Below are positions 33,290 to 45,499 of a DNA stretch of 64,000 nucleotides, piece by piece. Positions within the stretch are counted from its first letter, which is position 1; the number at the start of each line of letters is the position of its first letter. The stretch is taken from the NCBI RefSeq assembly GCF_015706575.1, contig NW_024037059.1, positions 27,600,129 to 27,664,128 on the forward strand. Reading direction: 5' to 3'. A model generated the notes under the pieces. That model was not told where the DNA came from, searched no databases, and was given only the letters and a program-made list of their open reading frames with translations. Origin of the DNA: Patiria miniata (taxonomy: Eukaryota; Echinodermata; Asteroidea; Valvatida; Asterinidae). The translations under genes were made by a program, and so were the position numbers.

Positions 33290-34390
33290 CCGATCATGAC
33301 CCTTGACCTGACCAGGCTTGTAGACCATGTTGCAAAGCTGCGATGAGTTGGTCTTCAGCGCCTGCACGTTCGCCTCCAGACATAGTTTAGCGTCTTCAGT
33401 TGCCTCATCCTCTAGTTCTTCATCCGAGTCCTCGTTTCCTCGATATCAGTCTCCAGACTTTTCTTGGATTTCTCCACATCACGATCCTGATGATCATTGG
33501 AGGTGAGGCAAAATGAGGGAAATGAGAATAAGTCAAGTCAACTTAGTCATATCGCATATGATCAAACAGAGTTATTTTCTCTTCTTTTTTTCAGTGTCAT
33601 TGTGACTAATGAATACTGCATGACTCCCACTGGGGAGTACATTTTACATACTGACAACTGTAGAAGTAGCCATGGCGATAAATTTTTAGTCAAATTTGCT
33701 AATGACGTTCTTTGATTTCACAGATAATAACCACGGTGATGCTCTTCAAGAATTGGTGGACAAACTATAATTCATATTACGAATTGAATGTACTCGAAAC
33801 CAAGTTGGCAAAATATTGGACGAAATTTCATTTCAAGGAAATGTGTTATCTGGAGTGTTTGTCATTACAATAACTTTATTTACAACACAAATGGACAGAA
33901 AACGGCGTGTGGTGAGCAGTGTTTATGTAGCTGCAGTTTTCACCCTTTCTTGGGTAAAATTAACCCAGGCATTTTTTCAGTGAAGGTATGCTGCAATTTT
34001 TAAACCTAATTTCAATGAGCAAGAACTATTCCTCTTAATTTCAATAATTTCCAAACAGAAAGAAACAACTGATTTGAAGAATCTCTCTGACAATGAACAA
34101 TGATTACAATAATCTCAATAATGTCACTGTTTTGAAAAGATCAACAAAAGACAGAGTTTAGATTTTTCTTCAAGTCTCATCAAGTTTCCATGGAAACCTC
34201 AGCCGACATGAACTCCACCTACCCTCTGGAGTGTCTCCTGTTGGGCATTGAGGCCCTCCACAATGACGTTGTTCTTGTGTTGGAGATCATTGATATCTGC
34301 CTCGTGTGAATACGGAGGTCTGTCAGTTCTGACTCGCATTTCTGAGCTCATGCTCAGCTGCAGTTGAGTCAATTCCTGATAAGATTAAAA
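33290..34390 (-). pseudogene. Coiled-coil exon remnants, myosin-tail-like
   Basis: On the minus strand, 34385-34225 encodes QELTQLQLSMSSEMRVRT and then EADINDLQHKNNVIVEGLNA, QQETLQR, before a GTAGGTGG donor-like site. The segment 33500-33300, after an acceptor-like TCATCAG, encodes DRDVEKSKKSLETDIEET. After a one-base frame slip it gives EDSDEELEDEATEDAKLCLE and ANVQALKTN. The second resembles myosin-II heavy chain rod (EKSKK-LE-EIE, ELEDEE-AT--A-L-LEAN-QALK). Charge and heptad character support a coiled coil. The frame slip and lack of adjacent exons suggest a decayed or partial gene. Other coiled-coil proteins cannot be excluded. Confidence 0.35.
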
Positions 34391-34660
34391 AATGTTTAAA
34401 GTGTGAAAGATGTAGGTCAGAGTCTTTGGATAAGGGGAGGTGGGATGAGATGGCTGAGGGGATGGGGGAAAAGACATCCATGGATTGGAAGGGGGCATTA
34501 CTTATGTGAATCTATCTGCATTTCATTTGTTTGTACTAGTTTTCACGGAGCCAAGAACGATAATTATGGATTAAAGGCTTCTGTCGAGACCCTTGCAAAC
34601 TCTAGCAGCTCTACTTTAAAGAAGTCTACTTTATTGTGCCACCTTTGCATCAACTTGGCG

Positions 34661-35185
34661 TTAAAGGGAAGATACAACATTTGCAAACATCCAAAAACGA
34701 AATGATCAAATTATCACGAAATATCTTACTGGATTGTTAGGGAATGACAGTCCAAAGCATCCTGTAAAATCGTGGCTCCTGGTGTGCTGACATTTTCAAG
34801 AAAAATTGTATTTTTCCAGCACTGGTCGGCCGACCATTGTTGGAGAAAACTGGCTTTTTTTCAAAAAGTGCTCCTAGTTTTTCATATTTAGTTATTCCGC
34901 ATTTTCTTTGCAATTGATTACACACCTGTGAAGGGGTACAAGCCTGCTAGACTGATTCTCTGACCGAACAATTTCCCAAAGTCTATAAATTGCTCAGTAT
35001 CATCTTAAGTGGGATCAGGGAGCCAGAATACAAGAATATGGTTGGTTTTCTTAAATTTTCAAAAATCTACGAACCCAAAACATCAAGCAAGTCAGTTTAA
35101 CAATATTTGCTATAACATACTAATCCTCCAAATCCATTTATTTCTGAAAATTGCAGTAAAAGCAAATGTTGTACATTCCCTTTAA
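34661..35185 (+). mobile_element. TTAA-flanked MITE (family D)
   Basis: Begins TTAAAGGGAAGATACAACAT and ends TGTTGTACATTCCCTTTAA, an inverted terminal repeat with TTAA at both extreme ends. Inner landmarks are GTCGGCCGACCA and GAAGGGGTACAAGCCTGCTA. Same family as 53177-53704 and inverted 55695-56222. The TTAA flank is the target preference of piggyBac-type elements (inference). Confidence 0.8.
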
Positions 35186-35484
35186 ACCTTTACTACTTTA
35201 TTTACCGAACTCACTGGTGCACTGTTGTAATGTTTATCCAGCTTGCCTCTTATAATAATGAATACATGTATGTTCTGTTGCGCCTGCGTCGCTGGGCATG
35301 AAAACAAGGGATATGGGGATCAGATGCTCTAAATAACAAATTCTTCTTTGGGTCTGAATTCATAAAGATCCTGTAGAACAATAGTCAAAATTAGTTTCTG
35401 ATTCATTATTTAGACTTGGGACATGAAAAGTTGGCATTTTGATGTAATAGTGGAAAATGGGTATACAAAGACTGCTGATCTCTC

Positions 35485-35732
35485 ATATGGCGTCGCGTGG
35501 AGGGGGGGGAGCCAAAAAAAGAAGAAAAAGGGAGAAAATAGGAGAAAATAAGAGAGAAGGGAAAGGAAAAGAGGCGCAAAGTCACAACTGGTCATTTAAT
35601 GGGTGGGGGGGGGGGGCGAAAGTCCTTGTTCACCCTCGAAATATCGAAATACGCTGGAAGAGTACAGGGATTTTTTAGGGGGGGGGGGAACGTGCTTTGC
35701 CCCCGCTAGAAAAAAATCCTGGCGACGCCCAT
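35485..35732 (+). mobile_element. hAT-type MITE, second copy
   Basis: Termini ATATGGCGTCGCG and CTGGCGACGCCCATA match 18236-18523. Internal sequence is the same G-rich and AGAAAA-rich low-complexity DNA. Target duplication is not clear. Confidence 0.7.
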
Positions 35733-37259
35733 AACTTCACTAGCTATGAACTTTCCCCACCTTTGAAAGTTCATTATCATGATAAGAATTCATATCGTAA
35801 AATTAAATATGGGTCGTGGGAAAAGTAGGTCTGAATACTACATCTTTAAATATCAATAAACAGGGTATACAAAGTCAATTGACCTCCCGAAAGTGACCGA
35901 CAAATATGAAACATTTCTCACATCCAGTCATTGCATTCATTGCATAAAGAGCCAACATACGCAGTTTTATGCTCAGTCTCAAAGTACACAACTTTTTACG
36001 ATATTTGACCTTAACAACTCTATCAGCCTATACCCACTGCCCCTAAGATTCAATTCAATCCTTAGCTTCAAACCGGAAAACTGATACATGTATTAATTTG
36101 CTAGCTCCTGCTACCTGTACTTCATCATTTTGGCCAAAAACCGACAAAATCCAGCAATGTTTGTTCTGCGCATATTACGCGTGTATGTCATGAGGTGTAG
36201 TAGTAGTTTGGGGGCAAACTGTGCAGCGGTTCTGTGGGAAATGTCTGCATTTTGATGGACGTTTTTGTACTTAATTACTTAGTGTTTTGTGCTGACAACA
36301 ATTTTGCGGGGTTCTTAATCTATGCTACTTGGAGCCTCAGTCATAGTTCTAGGAGTAGGCTACACTCAGTAGAGCTACTGACTGTACTGCTAGTGCTACA
36401 TCATTGTAACTAGCAAATAAGCGCTATCTTCCGTTATGCACCACATTACAAAGTTTCATCTTACCTTGTTTCAAATATCAACGTTAAAATGTTCATTCCC
36501 GGCACAATAAGAAATGTCTTGCGTGGACATTTGGCGTCGTAATGCACTGCAATTTGCCGCGCAGTTCATCAACCACTTGCACGTGGCGTGCATCCTGCAT
36601 GCAGTGCAGTCACTTTACATTCATTATGAATGAGGCCCTCTCGTGACTGCATAAACTTGCCACCAGAGGGCCTCTTTCAACTTTCGCGGAACATTTTAAC
36701 AGAAAAGTCCGTCGGCGCTATGCACTGTCCATTTCTATCATTTATACGAAATAATGTGAACGCTCATAGTCTAGCAAAAGCTAAAAAGTAAATAAGTTAT
36801 GGTTTTGGCCTACAACCTCGGCAAACTTATAAGTTCAGTTTAATCTTTAGCGCTCAAAAATATCGTGGCGGGTTAAACTCACCAGACAAGTGCATCAGTG
36901 CGCGCCCCACTTTCAAATAAATTTACGGGCCTATAAGTTATCCTTTATCACACTCGGGGTACACTTCATATATGTATGGGATTCTCCGGAAAGAATTCCA
37001 TACATGCACATGACTAGTTTTCCCTGCAGTGACCTTTTAGCCATCAAAAAGCGATAACATGTCCTAAAAAGTCAAGCAGGGAAAATATTCATCATTCACT
37101 GAGAAAACACTTAGAATTTCAAGTATCATTTCTGTTCCAGTTATAACCAGGTAAAAAAGGTCCGTTAAAATTTCCAAAAGTTTAGCACCGAAATTTAGGG
37201 GACCCTCTCTCTATGACATTTCTGCATGTTATTCTTAATGTCGCCCACTACTTTGGTAG
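35733..37259. other. No gene recognised
   Basis: No supported gene. The piece at about 36965-37115 (CCGGAAAGAATTCCATAC, GTGACCTTTTAGCCATCAA) is a diverged inverted relative of 13140-13300. Confidence 0.4.
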
Positions 37260-37760
37260 GGTTAGCCTCCCCCCCCCCCCCCCCCCGATTTTCCCAGGCC
37301 AACAAAAGTGCCCTTCTCGCGGTTAATGTGTCCCCTCGAGATGAAAACAAAACTGCCCCTCAAATGCATATATGAAAGCATTATGATCGCACTTAAAAAT
37401 GGTTTCCTTTCTTAAAATGCAAAAATACCTCTCGCGCATAAACAAGATTGTTAACCTTCTCGAGATGGAAAACTAAATAAGCACAAACACCCCTCTCGCA
37501 ATAATAAAATGGTGCCCCTCACGAGATGGGAAATCGGCAATCAAAAACAATACTGCTCCTCTCGCGATAACTTGTCGAGATGGAACTGCCCCTTGAAAGC
37601 ACAATGCCCCGTTTGCAAAATTAAACTGTGCCCCTCTCAAGATGGAAAACTGGCCTGTAAAAAAACCAGTAGTGCTCCTCACGCGAATAAAATGGTAACT
37701 GGACTGGCCATCAAAAGCAAGAGTGCTCCTCCAACGATAAAAAAATAGTCCCTTTTCATA
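37260..37760 (+). repeat. Degenerate tandem array with CTCGCGATAA / CTCGAGATGG motifs
   Basis: After a poly-C run (37270-37286), alternating words recur every 40-60 bp: CCCCTCTCGCGATAA-like, and CCCCTC(T)CGAGATGGAAAA-like. Examples are at 37333, 37466, 37514, 37558, 37574, 37632 and 37678. No coding content is evident; the open frames on both strands follow from the repeat. Confidence 0.65.
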
Positions 37761-37904
37761 GGCCTTACTAGTCAAATTCAAGGGCGGACCCAGAGCCGGC
37801 GGGCGTGCCGGAGGCCGAAGGGCTCTCTCAAGTGAAAAATTGTCTTATTCGAGAACAATACGAGCGGCTATATTGAGCCTCCGGAAAGATTTCCATACCT
37901 CTGA

Positions 37905-38045
37905 CCATCAGTGACCTATCAACCACCAGAGAATGATATGTCCTAAAAAGACAAATTTTGTAGGGAATATATTTACAGAGAAAACACTGAAATTTTCAGA
38001 CCAGTCTCATAGGGTTTGTGCACAGGGTGAAAATTGCCTAGCCAG
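37905..38045 (-). repeat. Tail of WWE-unit-bearing repeat
   Basis: On the minus strand, TTTTCACCCTGTGCACAAAC followed by CCTATGAGACTGGTCTGAAA matches the 3' end of unit 8 (13156-13200) and its following 100 bp. No unit core remains. Confidence 0.6.
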
Positions 38046-38222
38046 ATGGAATCTTTCAAAAAAATATCTTTAAGAAAAAAATCGTACTGGATTGATGGAC
38101 AATGGACAATATGCTGGATTGATAGACAATTTTCTCCAACTATAGTAAATACTGAATGAAAATTCATTTTGAGTCAATCTAGATAAGATTAGACTGCTTG
38201 AGACAGCAAAAGTCACTTTGGA

Positions 38223-38403
38223 ACAATTTTGCAACCTGACGCCACTTCCGTGATTGTGTACAAAGTCTATGGAGAGTCAACAAACATACCTAACAAAATT
38301 GGAAATGTTTCTCAGTCCCAGATTCATACGTCTTTTCATTTTTGCAATGAATGACCTTCATTGAGATGATATATGCAGAAAACAGTGACGTCAGGTTGCA
38401 ACA
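38223..38403 (+). mobile_element. Short MITE (family B)
   Basis: Inverted ends TTTGCAACCTGACGCCACTT and AGTGACGTCAGGTTGCAAC. Inside is GTACAAAGTCTATGGAGAGT and ACAAAATTGGAAATGTTTCT. This ~180-bp uninterrupted copy shows the structure that is broken by insertions near 50.8-52.5 and 57.3-60.0 kb. Confidence 0.75.
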
Positions 38404-39136
38404 TTTTTTCCGCCACTTTTGAATGGAATACGTAAAAAATAGAGTTCTTATAAAACAACTTACCGACCACGAACTGTTCATGTCAAGCATGGGTGAAGAG
38501 CTACGAAATTGCGTATATACCGCCTGTGGCCACACCCAAAAGTCCGTGCGTGCGTACAGTATACAGGCAACTGGGACATCTGCCTGTCGCGTGGTGGTAT
38601 TACAATGGCTACTAGAACTCAGGCCCAAAAGTCAAAGTATACTTACTGTTTCTGTGTTCTCCATCGTGTGGATTGAATGAGTGATATATGCCCTTAGGTT
38701 ACGTAATAAACCTTTTTGGTAGTCAGCCAATACAAAAAGAAATGAAAGAAACACTAATGTGTGCACTCACGCAACAGGCTGTTTTGAACAATTATTCACA
38801 AAATAATGGTCGCACACTCGGGGCCGTTCAAAAGAAAAGGAAGGAATTCACTACGTCATCAGGTATGACCTGAAGGGGCGGATCTTGGAATTTTTGCAGG
38901 GCCTGGGGAGTTCATCAGCAAATCATTGCTGACTGATAGACAGGTTTTTTGGTCCGGACTTGGCATCCGTAAAATCAAATATGGGGGGGGGGGGCCTCGT
39001 ATCATAATTTTAATGGGGGCACTGTTCAAATCCGATATGACGTCGTGTACTAATACCCCCTAACCAAGCTGGCCGCTGTCCGTATTTTGTGAAAAGGCTG
39101 ACATTATGTTACCAGTTTATTTTCGGGGTGTCAGTG

Positions 39137-39171
<35 letters not shown>

Positions 39172-39987
39172 CGCATTTTTTTAAAATGAATTTCTTTGCA
39201 AAAAAAGGGGTCAGAACTGCGGATAGGCACGACTAATCTGGGTCAAAAATAACTTTTTTTCTTATACCATTTTGACCCAGTAAAGTGTCATTTTGATATA
39301 GACTCAGGTCGGGGTCATTCTGACACAGGGGATTTTAGAGTGTATTGGATCATCCCCCCACTTCCCGGCACAGATTTGCGCCACGAATCATGGTTCAAGT
39401 CTAAGTCGGAACTTGAACCTTAAAGAAGCACAATTAGTAGGTACTCATTATGTAAATTAGGAACGAGTTACGGTTTGGTTGGCAGGAAAACTGGCACGTG
39501 TTTGCGCGGACTGAGGAAATTACTAAACACAAACAACTTGTTTAAAAGTAAAAATGAGATGACGTACAAATATCGAAGATAGCATACAATCGTTAGACGA
39601 ATTTGAATGAATTTTTTAACTTTGACTGCAATATGACGAAATTGCTTCATCTATCGTAAGTTCGGCAATTGCAGACGACGAAATGGATATGTCTTTCGCG
39701 AAAAAGTATAAGGCCAGTAATCGCTATATGAAATTGTTTTGTAACGTCTCTCTGGGGGTGAGAGACATTACCAAGACGAAATTGAAGTAAACTGTTTATG
39801 AATTTGAATAAAAATAAATAATAATGTGCGGGAAAACTTATATTTAAAACCTACATTATTAACCACCACCTAGGGCGCCCTCTAGAAGTCAGGTCAACAG
39901 AGGTCATACCGGTTGGATAATTTTTCCATTCAAGCTCGTACCCAAAGTGGTGTACGCTCCCTCACAGTCCATTCGAATCTCATTGCG
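38404..39987. other. No gene recognised
   Basis: No gene. Contains a 34-base poly-G tract at 39137-39170 and a shorter one at 38984-38995. Confidence 0.5.
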
Positions 39988-39995
39988 TGACGTCA
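39988..39995. promoter_or_regulatory. CRE site upstream of COX5B
   Basis: The full palindrome TGACGTCA lies 73 bp upstream of the COX5B start codon, in a locally CpG-rich stretch (GTGACGTCAGGCGCGTGGGT). CREB/ATF-type sites are common in promoters of nuclear respiratory-chain genes. No TATA box is seen. Confidence 0.55.
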
Positions 39996-40067
39996 GGCGC
40001 GTGGGTACGTGCGATAAATGAAGCATTTCCCTGGAGCACGTACGCACGGGCAGGAACACCGGCAAAA

Positions 40068-41743
40068 ATGGCTTCTCTCAGAGTTGGAAAATCGGCAATT
40101 TTGATGGCAAGGAGGTGCTTGATCCGGCCAAATATCAGAACAATGGCAGCTGGAGGTGGTAAGCTTCCATACAAGACGAAAAGACCGAGTGTAAAATCAT
40201 TTAACAGGATTTTTGCAAACATTTTTTTCTCCACCAGTTTCCACACAGTCATTCGCCATGCAATGTCCATTGTGAACATGATTGTCATTGACCTTGTGAA
40301 GTTTGAATTATTTCGATTTTAATTCTAAGCAACAACTCTATGTTTTGAGAATGGGGCCGGGAAATGCATTTTCAGGTTAGCTATTGTCTTGAACATCGGT
40401 TGAATATTTTAGATGCTCATTGTTTTGACAGTTTTAAAACAATGATCATGACTGACAATCACTGACAATGTGACATGACTGAAGTGAAGTCATGGAACTT
40501 GAAGTGAAGAAGTTGAACAATTTACGAACAATTTATGATCTTTTATTCTTAAATTTGTCTGTCCTCATTTCACTTTGTAGGAATTCCAGAGCACTCAGAG
40601 CACGTAACAGGCCTTGAAAAGAAAGAAATGGAAATGATAAAAGCTGGCAATCCGGTGAGTATTTCTGATACTAGTGATCGATACACATCAGTTTCAAAAC
40701 ATGAAGGACCACACAAGTTAAGAATGACGATATCCTAACAAATAAATGACTTAGCGATAAACATTTAATCTCCAATTATAACTAATATAAGATAATCAAT
40801 TGCAATTTTATTCAGCTTTGAGATGTTTCATGCCCATCTGGAAATAAACATTTGCACAATTCTTTTTTGTTTATTTCAAAATGAAACAATGTCCTTCCGA
40901 TGACTACATGCAGGACTCACATGCAACAGATGTTTATTCACTAGGAAATACTAACAGATCATTCACGGTTGAACTCAACAATTCCTTACATTCTTCAATG
41001 TGCTTTCTTTTTTGTAATTGGAGAAATGATCAATGATCTCTCTTGCCAGGATCCTTTTGAACTGCAAGTGAAGCGGGTGCCAGCCGGCACACAAGATAAA
41101 CCGGTCGCTGTTAAGTCTGTCTTTGAGAAGCGAATTGTCGGATGCATTTGTAAGTTTTTGCTATCTTTTTTTTTATGAGCAAGATTTATATGAAGGCATT
41201 GTGTTTTTACACTCTCTGATATAGTCGAGTCTGTCACAAGTTCGTAACAAGTCCATTAATCCTAACCCTGCCAGAAACAGCACAGTGCATCAGTTGGAAA
41301 AAGCGGGCGACTCTTTGGTGCATTCAGCTATCAACACCAGTGTGTAGAAGTCAGTTTTGAAACAATGAGCTGATCCCTTCGAACAATGCCCCAGTTGTAT
41401 CCTGCTGCATTCAGAGACCACAGACTCTGAGGAAGTTTGGCTTCGAGACTTTTAGACTGATGATCTTGCTACACTGGGCAAGCCTGTCACTTAGACAAGC
41501 GTTGCATGTTGCCGCATTTGTCAGGGTTTCTAGCCAACATACCCTGGGTCAGGTTTAACGTCCTCCGGTCGCAATTCAACTCACAAGCTATTCAAACGTG
41601 CTTTAACATGTTTTATTGTTCGTCCACTCTTTTCAGGTGAAGAAGAACAAACCTTCATTAACTGGATGTGGTTACATGCTGGGGAGGCCCAACGATGCGA
41701 CTGTGGCCACTGGTTCCAACTACAGAAGACCGAGAGTATATAG
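40068..41743 (+). CDS. COX5B: Cytochrome c oxidase subunit 5B, mitochondrial
   Basis: Four coding exons: 40068-40158, 40581-40654, 41050-41149 and 41637-41743. All have GT/AG borders and the phases join to a 123-residue protein. The N-terminal ~27 residues (MASLRVGKSAILMARRCLI, RPNIRTM) form an Arg-rich, acid-free mitochondrial presequence. The mature part starts AAGGGIPEHSEHVTGLEKK. The C-terminal zinc domain carries KRIVGCICEEEQTFINWMWL, HAGEAQRCDCGHWFQLQK, with cysteines GC-I-C and RC-D-C. It is a peripheral matrix-side subunit of complex IV that binds zinc. Length agrees with animal homologues (about 120-130). ATG is the first in-frame one, in context CAAAAATGGCT. The last cysteine pair is spaced by one residue (CDC), whereas mammals have CPRC. 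Intron 3 carries an interspersed repeat (41221-41541). Confidence 0.95.
41221..41541 (+). repeat. Interspersed repeat (family H) in COX5B intron 3
   Basis: Shares long stretches with 56440-56775: GAACAATGCC-CAGTTGTATC, CTGCTGCATT, CCACAGACTCTGAGG-AGTT, and TGTCACTTAGACAA. Terminal structure was not resolved. Confidence 0.7.
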
Positions 41744-43560
41744 CCAATAGCTGAATGTCGCCCCCTCTCGCCTTTCTGTGTTGTTTTGTAAAGAGATTTA
41801 ATAGTGTGCATGAGTGGGGATATGAGGTGTAATACTTGAATACAATAGTTGTTGATATTTGACTGATTTGATTAGCTGTGGACCCCAGAGGGCGCTACAC
41901 TTGAGATAAACTCACTTGCATCGCGAGCTAGCTGCAAAACAAAAAAACACGTTAGGCTGACAGTAAAACTCTTAAAGAGCAAAGCTAAATGCAACACAAA
42001 TGTCACAATAATGTTGAATTTTGTATTTTCGGATCCTGCATATGTACTTTTTATACTGGTGGCAATTTCGGGACACTGCTGCTGTTACTGACACAGAGAA
42101 AATACAACAGTGCAAAAATTGTTATAGTTGTGCAACAAAGTTAGCATACAGTGAAGAATAAAAATTGAGCTACTTTCTTGTGTTTTGCAATATTGCACAG
42201 TTTGCACCCCATACTTTATTTCCATATGGAAAGCAAAAGTGTGATGTACAGAGTTCAGTTATCGGTCAGTGTTAAATTTTCACGTGTAGCGCCCAACAAG
42301 AAATTGAAGATATGGCAAAATACCAGATTAGGATGTGCTCTGAACAGTGTTCTCCCTGTGATTGGTGTAATGTATAACACAAGCAGATTTCAAGTTATAT
42401 TATTGGTGCTCTGATTTCCATCTAAAACAAACTGGCAATCATTTCAGGCAAACAAATCACCATTTCCAGACCAAACAAATTAGAACATGATTAAATCACA
42501 TTAGGTTTTGCCCTTCACCGACGTATAGAACACGATTGTTTCTTGGCACGTTCTTTGACCGTAGTACAGTTGCAGTTTCTGTTTGTCCATCATTCTGCGG
42601 TTAAATACAACACAGAAATAAATGCAGTTTATCAAAACCTTGTTTAATAAAATTCCAATTATTTTTAACTGAGACAATTAGTCACGCGAGAAAATGATGT
42701 TAATACTGTTTCAGAAGGTTCACATTTAGATTTCTTTACCGTTGTCTAATCAACCTTAGAATAACTTTGTGCTAATAAGTAAATGTTACTTTCCTGAGCT
42801 ATGTTACCATTTTCTATAGTGAATGACGACACTTCATGTATGTACGTTCTGTGATTTACATTACTGAATACATGATTACCAGTATAAAGTTGCCCTTTGA
42901 GATAGTGCTGAGTCAGTTCGAATAATTGAATATTCGGTTATTTGACCATCCATTCGATCGAATATTTGGATATTCGGCACAGCATATGAGATGGACACAA
43001 TTTCACCGCCAGAGGGCGACAGATTAACATACAATCATTTAATACTCAATATGGACATTCTGTAAGAAGTGAGTGGTAGTTGCTTTCTCATTAAATTATA
43101 CATGTATACTGTAAAACTCATGTTAAGCACTTTCAATATTCATTTTTGTCTTTGTGATCCGTGTTGAAAATCCGTATAATTCATATACCATACTTGCATC
43201 TAGTTAATCAAATTTAGTTCATGAAATCTGATGAAAACTTCACTCCATCCATTTCTTGTTTTCCAGCGTGAAATATTAAATTGGTGTTTTGTGTACATTG
43301 AATAGTTACTCCCTTTTTAATCACTATTATATAGATATTTGGTCCATGCAACATAGCAGTGTGAACGTGTGTGCAAATATACTTACGTTGTGATTTAAAG
43401 ATGTGGAATACTCTAATTACAATTAAAAGTATGAATTACAATTTTGCGTCTTTTGTCATATTTTAGCTTTCAATTTGAAGTCGCAAATTCCTGCAAATAG
43501 TTTTACCCTGCAAATATTTAAATTAAAAAAAAATGGACATGGTTCTAAACATATCCTATA
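41744..43560. other. COX5B 3' flank; no further gene
   Basis: The first few hundred bases presumably include the COX5B 3'UTR. An AATAAA at about 42155 is one possible poly(A) signal. Otherwise AT-rich with no coding support. A short ATTCGAATATT-type inverted repeat occurs at 42919-42975. Confidence 0.4.
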
Positions 43561-43941
43561 AGCTTCTGTACTGATGACGTCACGCTTTGTATGGGCTCCG
43601 TGCGCCGATAAAGAGGGCGCCCTTTTACCTAGCAACGACGTCCAATGGGCGGGACATTTCGCTGATTGACGCGCACCGTTCCTTGTGTGTGACGCACGTA
43701 CACCAGGGGATTTGTACTATGTACACGCAGAGGCTGCGCTTCGCGGCAAATGAATTGCAGTCAGGCAAGATGGCGTCGGTCAGTCACCCCCAACTGTACT
43801 CTCTTTGCCAGTGAGGGGGTACTTGTGAACGGAGCGGATACGTGTGTGCTTTCCTATGGTGCGCAGTGGACCGTGGGCCCCCACTGGCTCCATAGAAAAG
43901 TGCACTTGTAAACAAAGTGTGACGTCATTAGTACAGAGGCT
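43561..43941. mobile_element. TA-flanked MITE with CRE-bearing termini
   Basis: Inverted ends AGCTTCTGTACTGATGACGT and ACGTCATTAGTACAGAGGCT are each bordered by TA (43559-43560 and 43942-43943), as in Tc1/mariner-type insertions. TGACGTCA or TGACGTCAT lies in both termini. The GC-rich inside contains CCAATGGGCGGG (43642) and AAGATGGCG (43767), promoter-like words. Confidence 0.75.
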
Positions 43942-43944
43942 TAT

Positions 43945-45499
43945 TGCTTGTCAATACCTTGAGACCAAATCAACCAAATAAGTCTTTTTGAAATTATACA
44001 ACACCTCCTTTCAAGGTCAAATTATCCCCCCCCCCCCCCACAAAATGAAAACACAAAAAATCAATCAAACACTTCATTTTCAAGCAATGATTAATTATTT
44101 AAAACATTTGCTGATATCAAAAGACCCTGAAACCCCAAACACTCCCCCCCCCAACCCCCCAACCCCCCCAACAACTGGGTCTTCGTTGCCCAGTTTCCCG
44201 CGTTTATCTGTAAGCATGGTAAGAGAGAAAAAAAAGAAACAATAAAAAGAAAACAATTGCTTTATTATAAATCACACTTAAAAAAAATATTTGACAGACT
44301 TCACATTTTTTATTTAAAATACCTGAAAGTGCTTCAATTTCAGAGAAATAATTGACCAATTTCAGTTTCATTCTTCAAAAGGTTTCATTCCAGCTGCTCA
44401 ACAAACAAATCTATATTTAAATATGTGTATTTAAAAATATATTGAAATAGAGATATGGGAGAAAACACATGTACAAAAGGCGTTAACCTCAGCAGCACTA
44501 AAATGCCACTGTGAAAACTAGTTCTACTACAAAACTTCCCCTCTTTAAACCGAAGTAAATCCTGCTACAAAAACACACTGACATATGCTTTCCTTTCTGT
44601 TCAAATTATGAGAATAAAATTCAAAGTCTAACATCCCTGAGTCCATGTATAATCTTGACACTTCTGGCACTAACCATGATATGAATTTGTTCCCATCAGA
44701 AACTCTTAACTTTGACAGTTTTGCATGAGAGGATCTCGAGTTGGGTGTATTTGTAACTACCCTGTACACCATACTCAACTCTCAACTCAGTGAAGAAAAA
44801 ATATGCAAAACAAACTCATATTACATTTGCCCAACAAAATTCTTTACAAAATAAATTCCCCGAGTATTTCCTGGAGTATTTTTAGCACCTCAGTTTCCTA
44901 CAAACTTCAGCATCAGAGAGTGATGTTGAGTGTTTTAAGCATTGGTGAATGGCCAACATTTTGAATACATGGACTGATGAATTTGCAGAAGTCTGGAGGC
45001 ATGACAGTTGACTGTAGAGACAATGTGCAGAAACAGAGACCAGTCCAGGTACCAGACACTACTTTCAATACACACGCAGTGCAATTGAACTACTATGTAG
45101 GTCGAGTCTGAAATTTCACCTGAAATTTGAGGTATACAGGTATACATGTACAAACATGTATGATGTCAATATGTTATTTACAATTTGTTCAAGCCTGATT
45201 TCAGGCAATTGGCCTATCACCGTTGGCAAGTTAGCCACGCCCCTTAGACAACACTATGGAATTTTACACACTAAGTTTTGCTTGTCTCAGATTTTGCGCG
45301 TTCCGCGTCCATTTGCATATCATGTAATTAGACAATATTTAACAAGCTGCGTTGACGCAATTCTACCGCGATAGGTCAATTGCTTGAAGACTTACATCTC
45401 TGCCCTACTAAAGCAATGTTGAACATGTTCCATGAACAAATCCATTTTTTTTGCATTGCACTTTGCATCTGAATTTTAGACCATCATTTACAGCATCAA
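43945..45499. other. Spacer between COX5B and ACOT13 cluster
   Basis: No gene found. C-rich runs at 44027-44039 and 44143-44170. At 45195-45395 lies an inverted copy of the repeat segment seen at 18720-18990 and 21415-21690 (AGCCACGCCCCTTAGACAAC, GCGTTCCGCGTCCATTTGCA-like). Part may be the 3'UTR of the first ACOT13 copy. Confidence 0.45.

Noticed and set aside
43770..43810. First exon of a housekeeping gene (AAG ATG GCG context, CCAAT and GC boxes upstream, GTGAGG donor)
   Set aside because: The whole block lies between TA-flanked inverted repeats of a MITE (43561-43941) and no matching downstream exon was found on the plus strand.
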